Source: Flavobacteriaceae bacterium (GTDB lineage Bacteria; Bacteroidota; Bacteroidia; Flavobacteriales; Flavobacteriaceae). From it: 34,266 nt of DNA. The DNA is taken from positions 1 through 34,266 of the forward strand of contig JAPKAF010000014.1 in assembly GCA_028825365.1 (NCBI GenBank), written 5' to 3'. A program made the translations under genes and the position numbers. Below the pieces are notes generated by a model. The model was not told where the DNA came from and searched no databases. It saw only the letters and a program-made list of their open reading frames with translations. The number at the start of each line of letters is the position of its first letter. Position 1 is the stretch's first letter. Shown here piece after piece: positions 15,969 through 24,080 of the stretch.

Positions 15969-16901
15969 ATGGCCAAGAAATTAAAATTCGATTCTGTAAT
16001 ATCTGAATTAAAAAACAAGCATGAGGGTTTATCACAGGACCTTAACTTACACTTAGAAGGTTTTTTGCACTCTAAGCAATTAACATACTGGGATTATATA
16101 AATACAGATGCTCTTTTAAATCTACAGATTCAAAGAACTGAATATCCAGATGAAATGGTATTCATTACTTACCATCAAATCAATGAGTTGATTTTTAAAA
16201 TGATTTTATGGGAAATTCAACAAGTAGCCGAGGCTAAAAATATTAGTGTTGAAATTTTCGAAGATAAAATAATGAGAGTAAGTCGTTATTTTGATATGCT
16301 AACAACATCATTTAATATAATGCTTAAGGGAATGTCCCCTGAGCAATATAATAAGTTTAGACTAGCTTTAAGTCCAGCGAGTGGTTTTCAAAGTTTTCAA
16401 TATAGACTTATTGAATTTGCGTCCACAGAGCTTATTAATTTAATTGATGCTAGGTTTAGGAAAACAATTGATAGAGACACACCCTTTGAACATGCTTTTG
16501 ATCATCTATATTGGCAAGCCGCAGGTAAAGATTTTAAAACTGGCAAAAAATCACAGTTATTATTAAATTTTGAAAAAAAGTATAAGGAAAGGTTCATTAC
16601 TTTTATGAAGGTTTACAACACAAGAAACTTATGGTCTACCTACAAATCTTTAACAAAAAAGGATCAAAAAAATAAAAATTTAATTAATGCAATGAGACAC
16701 CTAGATTACACGGTAAATATTACATGGGTAATGGCTCATTACAATACGGCTAAATTTTATATAGAATCTAAAAGTGGAAACTCTATTTCTACAGGTGGTA
16801 GTGATTGGCATAAGTACATGCATCCTAAATATCAAAAAAGAATATTTTTCCCAGACTTATGGACAAAAGAGGAACTTGAAAATTGGGGAGAAAATGAATA
16901 G
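15969..16901 (+). CDS. tryptophan 2,3-dioxygenase family protein
   Basis: Predicted haem enzyme that opens the indole ring of tryptophan to N-formylkynurenine, first step of the kynurenine route. The 310-residue helical protein has the family motifs: LTYWDYINTDALLNLQ near residue 38, YHQINELIFK with substrate-side His69, SGFQSFQYRLIEF at 138-150, the probable haem-ligand His257 in WVMAHYNTAKFY, and STGGSDW at 274-280 in place of the usual GTGGSxG loop. No other kynurenine-pathway gene is in the window. Its last 8 bases overlap the start of the M23 gene, so translation of the two is coupled. The family is firm; substrate specificity is inferred. Confidence 0.88.
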   Translation: MAKKLKFDSVISELKNKHEGLSQDLNLHLEGFLHSKQLTYWDYINTDALLNLQIQRTEYPDEMVFITYHQINELIFKMILWEIQQVAEAKNISVEIFEDKIMRVSRYFDMLTTSFNIMLKGMSPEQYNKFRLALSPASGFQSFQYRLIEFASTELINLIDARFRKTIDRDTPFEHAFDHLYWQAAGKDFKTGKKSQLLLNFEKKYKERFITFMKVYNTRNLWSTYKSLTKKDQKNKNLINAMRHLDYTVNITWVMAHYNTAKFYIESKSGNSISTGGSDWHKYMHPKYQKRIFFPDLWTKEELENWGENE

Positions 16902-18114
16902 ACTAATTATATTTACTTGCTTTTTAGGGGTTTTGTTTATTACATCTTGTGGGGATGAACCTAAAGTCATAGAGCTTGTGCCTGAAAATATTGAGTTTGG
17001 ATTTAATTTAGATAACTTCAAAGTAAAAAAAGACACAATAAGATTCGGAGATAGTTTTGGTGAAATAATGGAAGAAAATAAAATTGGATATCCTAAAATT
17101 TATCAAATCACTAATAAAATTAAAGATTCTTTTGATGTTAGATGGTTAACCGCCGGAAAACCTTATACTGTTTTAAGTTCAAAAGATTCTTTAGAAAAAC
17201 CACAAGTATTTATATACCAGCCAAATAAAGTTAATTATGTTGTTATACATATAGGAGACTCTGTTTACGCTTACAACAAGAAAAAGCCGATAACTATTGT
17301 CAAAAAATATGCTTCTGGAGTTATAACAAGTAGCTTATCTGAATCTATGGACAATCAAGGGCTTCCATATCAGCTTATTACCGATATGTCAGACATTTAT
17401 GCTTGGACAATAGATTTCTTTAGATTACAAAAAGGAGATAAGTTTAAAATAATATACAATGAAAGGTTTATTGAGGATTCAATATTTGCTGGAATTAAAA
17501 GTATTGATGCTGCGTATTTTGAACATAATAATGAATCATTTTATGCCTTTAATTATAAAGCAGATAGTCTAAAAGAAACTGTTGAGTATTATGATGAAAA
17601 AACACAAAGCCTTCAAAGAACTTTTTTAAAAGGACCTCTAAAATTTAGTAATGTTTCATCAAGGTTTAATTTAAAAAGAAAGATTGCATTTTATGGAAAT
17701 AGAGTTAAAGCTCATAAAGGAACAGATTTTGCTGCACCAGTTGGAACTGAAATCTTAGCAACTGCAGATGGAAGAATAATAGAATCTAGAAGAAAAGGAG
17801 GGAATGGAAATTATGTTAAAATAAGACATAACTCAACTTATTCTACTCAATACTTACACATGAAAAAGAGACTTGTAAAGGTTGGACAATATGTTAAACA
17901 AGGTGATGTAATAGGTCAAGTGGGGATGACTGGTAACACTTCTGGACCCCATGTTTGTTATAGGTTTTGGAAAAACGGAATGCAAGTAGACCCATTTAAA
18001 CAAAAATTACCAGCTGGTAAATCTGTACCTAAATCTCAAAAAACTAAATACGAACAATTTATTTTACCAATTAAGCAAGTCCTTGAAAACATTGAATATA
18101 ATTCAACTAAATAA
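16894..18114 (+). CDS. M23 family peptidase-like lipoprotein (LytM fold) with a Cys at a zinc-ligand position
   Basis: A 406-residue exported protein predicted to cut or bind peptidoglycan. The start at 16894 gives a lipoprotein signal (MNRLIIFTCFLGVLFITSC, lipid Cys19); a longer in-frame extension back to 16774 would lie inside the dioxygenase gene and lacks a signal, so I reject it. A 250-residue N-terminal region (including SLSESMDNQGLPYQLITDMSDIYAWTIDFF, an OapA/LysM-like opening) precedes the LytM domain. Metal motif HxxxD is His274-Asp278 (AHKGTDFAAPVG) and YLHM gives His322. The last motif, normally HxH, is His353-Val-Cys355 (GPHVCYRFW), so a zinc ligand is Cys instead of His. Activity may be kept, since Cys can bind zinc. 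The gene overlaps the dioxygenase by 8 bases and is followed by pgi after 7. Confidence 0.88.
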   Translation: MNRLIIFTCFLGVLFITSCGDEPKVIELVPENIEFGFNLDNFKVKKDTIRFGDSFGEIMEENKIGYPKIYQITNKIKDSFDVRWLTAGKPYTVLSSKDSLEKPQVFIYQPNKVNYVVIHIGDSVYAYNKKKPITIVKKYASGVITSSLSESMDNQGLPYQLITDMSDIYAWTIDFFRLQKGDKFKIIYNERFIEDSIFAGIKSIDAAYFEHNNESFYAFNYKADSLKETVEYYDEKTQSLQRTFLKGPLKFSNVSSRFNLKRKIAFYGNRVKAHKGTDFAAPVGTEILATADGRIIESRRKGGNGNYVKIRHNSTYSTQYLHMKKRLVKVGQYVKQGDVIGQVGMTGNTSGPHVCYRFWKNGMQVDPFKQKLPAGKSVPKSQKTKYEQFILPIKQVLENIEYNSTK

Positions 18115-18121
18115 TTATTAA

Positions 18122-19747
18122 ATGAGTCTAAAAAATCAAAATCCAACTAGCACAAAATCATGGGGTAAATTATTAAGTCATTTTAAAGACATAAAGAGTA
18201 AAACAATAGTGAGTTACTTTGATGAAAACTCTAACAGGAGTGATGAATTAACTATTAAGTGGGAGGATTTTTATGTGGATTTTTCTAAAAATAGATTGGA
18301 TAAACAAACTATAAGTTTATTCACAGATTTATTAAATGAGATTCAATTAAAAGATTCTATTAATAAATATTTTACAGGGGATAAAATTAATAAAACAGAA
18401 AATAGAGCAGTTTTACATACGGCACTTAGATCGGAAGAAAATAGTAATTTAAAAGTTGCTGGAATTAATGTTAGAAATCAAATTAAGGATGTAAAAAATA
18501 AAATAAGAGAATTTTCTAACTCTGTAGTTTTAGGATCAAAAAAAGGATATACCAACAAACCATTTACTGATGTTGTAAATATTGGAATAGGTGGTTCTGA
18601 TTTGGGGCCTTCAATGGTTATTGATTCGTTAAAGTTTTATAAAAACCATTTAAATACGCATTTTGTAAGTAATGTAGATGGCGATCATGTAAATGAAGTT
18701 TTAAAGACTTTAGACCCTGAAACAACTTTATTTATTATAGTATCTAAAACTTTCACTACTCAGGAGACTCTTTCTAATGCAAATACGATTAGAAGTTGGT
18801 TTTTGAAAAAGGCAAAGCAAGAAGATGTATCTAAACATTTTATAGCTGTGTCAACTAATTTAGAAAAAGTAATGTCTTTTGGAATAGAAAAAGATAATAT
18901 ATTTCCAATGTGGGATTGGGTCGGGGGTAGATTTTCACTCTGGAGTGCTGTAGGAATTACAATTAGTTTATCTATTGGCTTTAAAAATTTTGAAGATTTT
19001 TTAAAAGGTGCTAATCATATGGATATTCATTTTCAAGAAACTAATTTTGATAAAAATATACCAGTAATTTTAGCTTGTATAGGAGTATGGTATAATAATT
19101 TTTATAATTGTGAAAGTGAATCAGTAATCACATATTCTCAGTATTTAAATCAATTTGCTACTTATCTTCAGCAGGCATCTATGGAAAGTAACGGGAAAAG
19201 TGTTGATAGAGATGGCTCAAAGGTGAATTACTCTACAGGTCAGATTGTTTGGGGGGAACCAGGAACAAATTCGCAACACGCTTTTTTTCAACTGATACAC
19301 CAGGGAACTAAGTTGATTCCAACTGATTTTATTGGATTTACACAAAGTTTATATGGTAATAAAGATCATCAAAATAAACTTATTTCAAATTTCATAGCTC
19401 AAACTGAAGCTTTGATGAAAGGCAAATCATTGGCAGAGGTTAAAAAATCAAATAAAGACAATTTTAATATTCCTTTTAAAGTTTTCGAAGGGAATAAGCC
19501 AACTAATACAATATTAATTGATAAGCTAACTCCAAAAAGCTTAGGAAAGCTAATTGCACTTTACGAACATAAAATTTTTGTGCAAGGAGTTATATGGAAT
19601 ATATTTAGTTACGATCAATTTGGGGTAGAACTTGGTAAAAAACTCGCAAATACAGTTCTCGACGATATTCAAAATAATTCATCTAACAATCATGACTCAT
19701 CTACTAATAATCTCATCAAGTATTATAAATCCAAAAATATAACATAA
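18122..19747 (+). CDS. pgi: glucose-6-phosphate isomerase
   Basis: Interconverts glucose-6-phosphate and fructose-6-phosphate in glycolysis and gluconeogenesis; cytoplasmic. The 541-residue protein is full length. It shows NIGIGGSDLGPSM, VSKTFTTQET for phosphate binding, WVGGRFSLWSAVG, the signature WGEPGTNSQHAFFQLIHQGT with the catalytic Glu and His, and the late QFGVELGK with the catalytic Lys. It lies 7 bases after the M23 gene and ends within a strong terminator, so it closes this transcription unit. It also makes the fructose-6-phosphate that GlmS consumes. The identification is certain. Confidence 0.98.
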   Translation: MSLKNQNPTSTKSWGKLLSHFKDIKSKTIVSYFDENSNRSDELTIKWEDFYVDFSKNRLDKQTISLFTDLLNEIQLKDSINKYFTGDKINKTENRAVLHTALRSEENSNLKVAGINVRNQIKDVKNKIREFSNSVVLGSKKGYTNKPFTDVVNIGIGGSDLGPSMVIDSLKFYKNHLNTHFVSNVDGDHVNEVLKTLDPETTLFIIVSKTFTTQETLSNANTIRSWFLKKAKQEDVSKHFIAVSTNLEKVMSFGIEKDNIFPMWDWVGGRFSLWSAVGITISLSIGFKNFEDFLKGANHMDIHFQETNFDKNIPVILACIGVWYNNFYNCESESVITYSQYLNQFATYLQQASMESNGKSVDRDGSKVNYSTGQIVWGEPGTNSQHAFFQLIHQGTKLIPTDFIGFTQSLYGNKDHQNKLISNFIAQTEALMKGKSLAEVKKSNKDNFNIPFKVFEGNKPTNTILIDKLTPKSLGKLIALYEHKIFVQGVIWNIFSYDQFGVELGKKLANTVLDDIQNNSSNNHDSSTNNLIKYYKSKNIT

Positions 19748-19782
19748 CTAACTAATAAGCAGGTAGTTAGTTATTTTTTTTT
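19744..19782 (+). terminator. intrinsic terminator after pgi
   Basis: An 11-bp perfect stem (ATAACTAACTA at 19744-19754 with TAGTTAGTTAT at 19764-19774), a 9-base loop and a run of nine T to 19782. The left arm includes the pgi TAA stop codon. Confidence 0.85.
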
Positions 19783-19858
19783 ATCTATTTTTTTTTATTT
19801 ACCTTAGTGTTATATTAATTTATTAACATTTAGGTGATGGTATCTGAATATTAATTTT

Positions 19859-19866
19859 TATTTTTG
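19859..19866 (+). promoter_or_regulatory. predicted -7 promoter box for the TonB receptor at 19898
   Basis: TATTTTTG followed by CG matches the TAnnTTTG consensus exactly and lies 31 bases before the ATG. The leader (AAATTAAATTTAATT just before the start) is A-rich, as in highly translated Bacteroidota genes. With a terminator on each side of the gene this defines a single-gene transcript. Confidence 0.6.
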
Positions 19867-19897
19867 CGACAAATTACAAACTAAATTAAATTTAATT

Positions 19898-22393
19898 ATG
19901 AAAAAAATTACTCAAAATTTAATGGTTGCTTTGACTATTTTTAGTTCAATGGCAATTGTTTCTCAAACTGAAGTTAAAGAGTCTACGGACGATTTAACTC
20001 TTACAGAATTAGAAGAAGTTGTACTTATGGGTAGTGGGGTTATTGACCTTGCTGCGGATAGAGTTACTCCGGTAGCTGTTTCTACAATTAAAGGAAGTGA
20101 AATCCAAAAAAAGATTGGAGCTCAAGATATCACAATGACACTTGTTAATACCCCATCTGTATATGTTGCGGGTCAATCTGGTGGTTATGGTGATTCGAGA
20201 ATTGCTGTCCGTGGATTTGAACAAGATAATACTGCTTACATGTTAAACGGTCAACCAATCAATGGAATGGAAGACGGTAAAATGTACTGGTCAAACTGGT
20301 CAGGAATGAATGACGTTGCTAGCACAGTAGAAATTCAAAGGGGTCTTGGTGCTTCTAAATTAGCTATATCATCAGTTGGTGGTACAGTTAATTTTGTAAT
20401 GAATTCTAATAATGTTAGAGAAGGTGGATTTGTTTACGCTGGAGTTGCTAATGATGACTATCTAAAAACTACATATTCTTACAATACTGGTAAGTCTGAT
20501 GATGGATGGGCTACAAGTTTCCTTTTAACTCACTGGCAAGGCGATGGCTACAACGAAGGTTCTTTTGGTCAAGGCCAAACTTATTTCTTTTCTGTAGGAA
20601 AAGAAATTAACGAAAAGCACAGTATTAATTTTCTTTTAACTGGTGCGCCACAATGGCACGATCAAAACTTTTCAAAAAGTATTTCAAAATATTTAGAAAA
20701 GGGAAGAAAATATAATAATAACTGGGGTATGTACGGAGATCAGTATTTAACTGAAAGAAGAAATTTTTACCATAAACCTGTTATGAACCTTAACTGGGAT
20801 TATAAAATTAGTGATGACTCAAGTCTATCTACTGTATTTTATTTATCAACTGGTAATGGAGGTGGTACTGGAGGAAGAGGATCTCGTCCAAGAACTGAAG
20901 AAGGTTATGTTGATTACGATGCGATATACGCATACAACTTAGGTACTTCTGGAGCTGGAGGAAATTATGCTGCTGAAGGTGGTTATATTACTCGTGCTTC
21001 TATGAACATGCACAACTGGGTTGGTCTTGTATCTAACTTTGAAAAACAACTAAACGAGAATTTATCTCTTAATGTAGGTGTTGATTTTAGAACTTACTAC
21101 GGATCACACTTTAGAATTGTTGAAAACTTTCATGGATTAACTTCATGGCAAGAAAATATGAGACTAAGAGATCCAAACAACAATCACCAAACTTACGGTG
21201 GATACGGAGAATTTAAAACGGTTATAGCTACAGAAGATATGTCAGCTAATCCGTGGACTGCTTTAACTGCTAGCTTTGATGAGGATCAAAAAATAGCATA
21301 TAGTAACGATGAAAGAATTACTTATGGTGGTTTATTTTCTCAATTAGAATATTCTAATGATAAAATGTCAGCTTTCTTTCAGGGAGCAGTTTCACAACAG
21401 TCTCACCAAAGATTTGACAACTATCAATATGCAGATCAAACTTTAATTGATGGTACTTCATCTCAAGCTACAGGAGCACTTCCTGCTGGAACTGTGGATG
21501 GTGTAGATTCTGAAAAAGTAGATAATGTAGGTTATAATGTAAAAGCGGGTGCTGGATTTAATGTTGGAGATAACTCTAAAGTATTTTTTAATACTGGAAT
21601 GTACTCACGTCAGCCATACCATGATAACATTTATTTAAATTATACAAACCAAGTTAACCCATTAACTGAAAATGAAAAGATTTTTGGTCTTGAAGCAGGA
21701 TATTCTTATTCTACTCCAAATTTTTCAGCTAATGTAAATGCTTATAGAACTTCATGGAAAGATAGAGTTGTTACTTCTTCTTATATTGATAATGACGTTG
21801 TATTCTTTAACACTAACCAAGGTGTAGAACAATTACACCAAGGTATAGAGATTGATTTTAGAGCTAAGCCTCAACCAGATCTTCCTTATACTTTAACTGG
21901 TTTCTTATCAATTGGAGACTGGCAATATGTTGGAGATGCGGTAACTAGAACTACTGATGAAGATCAAAATGTGATAGGTACTGAAACAAATGATGTTGAT
22001 GGTGGTAAAGTTGGAGATGCGGCTCAGTTTACAGCTGGACTAGGATTAGATATGAAGCTAGCTGAAAATGTATCTTTTGATACTGACATTAGATTTTACG
22101 ATGAATTATATTCTGATGTAGGAGCAGTAAAAGAAAACTTACTTTTACCATCTTTCCATGTTTGGGATGCTGGTTTATCTTACAAAATGTATTTAGGTGC
22201 TGATGACGAAAAGTCTCTTAACATTAGAATTAATGTTAATAATGTTTCTGATGCAGTTTACTTATCAGAATTAAGAACTAATATAGCTGCTGGCGAAGGT
22301 TCAGGAGAATTATATAACGGAATTGATACTGCTAATCAAGGTTACTTTGGTTTAGGTAGAACATGGAACGTTGGATTAAGATATAAGTTCTAA
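19898..22393 (+). CDS. TonB-dependent outer-membrane receptor, no carboxypeptidase-like domain
   Basis: An 831-residue outer-membrane active transporter powered by TonB-ExbBD. The signal peptide ends near residue 22 (SMAIVSQ). A short segment with LTELEEVVLMGSG may serve as the TonB-contact region. The plug domain spans about 55-165 (DITMTLVNTPSVYVAGQSGG, IAVRGFEQDNTAYMLNGQPI, YWSNWSGMNDV, GTVNFVM), followed by a 22-strand-type beta barrel ending in LRYKF with the C-terminal Phe needed for Bam assembly. No SusD-like partner or substrate enzyme adjoins it, so the ligand is unknown. Codon choice leans more to GGT, AAC, CTT and similar codons than in the neighbours, consistent with high expression. 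The plug resembles that of the receptor at 24081. Confidence 0.93.
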   Translation: MKKITQNLMVALTIFSSMAIVSQTEVKESTDDLTLTELEEVVLMGSGVIDLAADRVTPVAVSTIKGSEIQKKIGAQDITMTLVNTPSVYVAGQSGGYGDSRIAVRGFEQDNTAYMLNGQPINGMEDGKMYWSNWSGMNDVASTVEIQRGLGASKLAISSVGGTVNFVMNSNNVREGGFVYAGVANDDYLKTTYSYNTGKSDDGWATSFLLTHWQGDGYNEGSFGQGQTYFFSVGKEINEKHSINFLLTGAPQWHDQNFSKSISKYLEKGRKYNNNWGMYGDQYLTERRNFYHKPVMNLNWDYKISDDSSLSTVFYLSTGNGGGTGGRGSRPRTEEGYVDYDAIYAYNLGTSGAGGNYAAEGGYITRASMNMHNWVGLVSNFEKQLNENLSLNVGVDFRTYYGSHFRIVENFHGLTSWQENMRLRDPNNNHQTYGGYGEFKTVIATEDMSANPWTALTASFDEDQKIAYSNDERITYGGLFSQLEYSNDKMSAFFQGAVSQQSHQRFDNYQYADQTLIDGTSSQATGALPAGTVDGVDSEKVDNVGYNVKAGAGFNVGDNSKVFFNTGMYSRQPYHDNIYLNYTNQVNPLTENEKIFGLEAGYSYSTPNFSANVNAYRTSWKDRVVTSSYIDNDVVFFNTNQGVEQLHQGIEIDFRAKPQPDLPYTLTGFLSIGDWQYVGDAVTRTTDEDQNVIGTETNDVDGGKVGDAAQFTAGLGLDMKLAENVSFDTDIRFYDELYSDVGAVKENLLLPSFHVWDAGLSYKMYLGADDEKSLNIRINVNNVSDAVYLSELRTNIAAGEGSGELYNGIDTANQGYFGLGRTWNVGLRYKF

Positions 22394-22411
22394 TACTTTT
22401 AAATTAAGTTT

Positions 22412-22447
22412 AAAAAAACCTGCTTATTAATTTAAGCAGGTTTTTTT
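22412..22447 (+). terminator. intrinsic terminator after the TonB receptor
   Basis: Perfect 15-bp stem: seven A plus CCTGCTTA (22412-22426) pairs with TAAGCAGG plus seven T (22433-22447), with a 6-base loop. The flanking A- and T-runs would let it work on either strand. It ends only 16 bases before the next start codon. Confidence 0.88.
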
Positions 22448-22463
22448 TGCTTTTATTTGTACT

Positions 22464-22892
22464 ATGTTAAAATTCATTCACTCCTATTTTGCTTATTTAG
22501 TAATATCCGTACTCGTAGTATCTGCGCTGCGTTTTCTCTTTAGATATTTTTTATCTAAAGAATATACCCCTGTAGATTTTAGATTAGCATTAATTACTTT
22601 AATTACTTCACATACTCAATTGTTAATCGGGCTATTTTTATATTTTATTTCCGATAAATTCTCACTCTGGTCAGAGCTTAGTTTTAATGAAATTATAACT
22701 AGCCCAATTAATAGACTTTATTTAATAGAGCACCCTATAGTCAATATTATAGCTGTTGTGTTAATAACAAGAGGATATAGCCTACATAAGAAAAAGAGAA
22801 TATCTAATTCAAAGTTTAGGTCAATTGGAATACATTATTCTTTTGGATTAGCATTATTGCTTTCAAGAATTCCATGGTCTAACTGGATCTAA
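22464..22892 (+). CDS. small four-helix membrane protein with conserved-type histidines, function unknown
   Basis: A 142-residue inner-membrane protein with about four hydrophobic helices (near 8-28, 40-62, 88-104, 121-136). Histidines lie at helix ends or inside helices: His6 (KFIHSYF), His50 (TSHTQLLIG), His90 (IEHPIV), His108 and His124 (GIHYSFG). The pattern SHTQLLIGLFLYF, EHP, then HKK resembles a family of about 145-residue Bacteroidota proteins that databases variously label cytochrome-b-like or leave hypothetical. A haem-binding or redox role is possible but unproven. It follows the terminator of the TonB receptor by 16 bases, so it needs its own promoter, which I cannot see clearly. 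It converges with the next gene, 15 bases away. Confidence 0.75.
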   Translation: MLKFIHSYFAYLVISVLVVSALRFLFRYFLSKEYTPVDFRLALITLITSHTQLLIGLFLYFISDKFSLWSELSFNEIITSPINRLYLIEHPIVNIIAVVLITRGYSLHKKKRISNSKFRSIGIHYSFGLALLLSRIPWSNWI

Positions 22893-22907
22893 AAAAACAC
22901 AAACTAC

Positions 22908-23963
22908 TTATTTCATTTCTTTTATCAGATATATAAAAGAAGGGTAATGATCACTATAACCATTAGTGAATTTAGAGTATGAGAAGCTTCTAAAAGGCTG
23001 ACCTTTGTACCTTCCCTCTTTTTGAGTTAAATAAGGCTTGTTAAAGACACCAGCTTTGTAAAACTTATAGCTTGAAAAATCATTCCCAAGTAATCCTTTA
23101 GATATTATAACTTGGTCAAAAAGAAACCAAACATCCCTGTATGAGTTTGACCCAATGCCTTCATTAGTCAAGATTTTCTCCATTGGATTATACATTTCTT
23201 TTATTTTAACGTCTTCTTTGTTTTTCTTAGCCCCAAGAATACCTTTTATACTGTTATTCATAGGATTATCATTAAAATCACCCATAGTAATTATCCTAGC
23301 ATTTTTGTCTAAACTGTGTAAAGAGTCAATGATTTTTTTATTTAATCTTGCCGCGCTTTCTCTTTTAGATATACTTCTTGCTTCTCCTCCAGACCTAGAT
23401 GGCCAGTGATTTACTATAATATGAATAAGGTCGTCTTCAAGAGTTCCGCTTACCAGTAGTTGATCTCTAGTATATATTCTTTTGTTTGTTTGATCGTCAT
23501 ATATTAATAGTTCATATGATTTCGAAGAAATTGGTTTGAAACTCTCTTTGTTATAAATCATCGCAACATCAATTCCTCTTTTATCAGGAGATTCATAGTG
23601 TATAATCTCATAGTTAGTTCCTGAAAGTGAACTGTCTTTAATCAAATCTATTATTACCTGTTTATTTTCAACCTCTGAAAGACCAACTATAGCAGGATTT
23701 TTTTTGGTCACATCTTCACCAATATCAGCGATAACCTTGGCCATGTTTTTTATTTTTTGTTTGTAAACACCGCCTCTGTTGTAAGTTATATCCATCATAG
23801 GACTCTTTTCGTCCTGTTTGTTAGGGTCATTTATTGTGTCAAATAAATTTTCAACATTGTAAAAAGCAACAGTATGAATTTTAAATTTCCTTTCGCTTTG
23901 CGAAAAAAGTGAGTAGTTAAAAAAGAAAATTAATATTATAAGTTGAATAAGAGACTTTGTCAT
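22908..23963 (-). CDS. secreted endonuclease/exonuclease/phosphatase-family enzyme
   Basis: A 351-residue exported phosphoesterase of the EEP fold (DNase I / inositol phosphatase superfamily). The signal peptide ends YSLFSQ near residue 22. Fold motifs in order: FYNVENLFD with Asn36 and Glu38, GLSEVEN with metal-binding Glu97, RGIDVAMIYN, VNHWPSRSGG with catalytic His, MGDFNDNP with Asp and Asn, and the late SDHYPSF with the Asp-His pair. All catalytic residues appear intact. The substrate could be DNA, RNA or a phosphorylated small molecule. It is divergent from a TonB receptor and a DUF5689 lipoprotein, a grouping I recall as recurrent in Bacteroidota, suggesting joint work in nucleic-acid or organic-phosphate use. 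That role is inferred. Confidence 0.88.
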   Translation of the reverse strand: MTKSLIQLIILIFFFNYSLFSQSERKFKIHTVAFYNVENLFDTINDPNKQDEKSPMMDITYNRGGVYKQKIKNMAKVIADIGEDVTKKNPAIVGLSEVENKQVIIDLIKDSSLSGTNYEIIHYESPDKRGIDVAMIYNKESFKPISSKSYELLIYDDQTNKRIYTRDQLLVSGTLEDDLIHIIVNHWPSRSGGEARSISKRESAARLNKKIIDSLHSLDKNARIITMGDFNDNPMNNSIKGILGAKKNKEDVKIKEMYNPMEKILTNEGIGSNSYRDVWFLFDQVIISKGLLGNDFSSYKFYKAGVFNKPYLTQKEGRYKGQPFRSFSYSKFTNGYSDHYPSFIYLIKEMK

Positions 23964-23984
23964 AATGGAGTTATTATTAAATCA

Positions 23985-23992
23985 CAAATTTA
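23985..23992 (-). promoter_or_regulatory. predicted -7 promoter box for the EEP-family gene
   Basis: The minus strand reads TAAATTTG, a perfect TAnnTTTG match 21 bases before the start at 23963. A TTG at 24020-24018 on this strand is a possible -33 element, though 25 bases of spacing is somewhat long. It faces an identical box for the divergent gene. Confidence 0.5.
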
Positions 23993-24029
23993 GTTGTTTA
24001 AAAATATTAAATATGTACAAATAATACAT

Positions 24030-24037
24030 TAAATTTG
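24030..24037 (+). promoter_or_regulatory. predicted -7 promoter box for the TonB receptor/DUF5689 operon
   Basis: TAAATTTG matches TAnnTTTG exactly and lies 43 bases before the ATG at 24081. It is the same octamer as the divergent box at 23992-23985, 37 bases away. No clear -33 element is seen. Confidence 0.5.
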
Positions 24038-24080
24038 AATATTATTTAATAATTATATTTAAACATCTATACAACTAAGT

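Noticed and set aside
16774-16893. A 40-residue N-terminal extension of the M23 gene from an upstream ATG
   Set aside because: It lies wholly inside the dioxygenase gene and would bury the lipoprotein signal that starts exactly at 16894.
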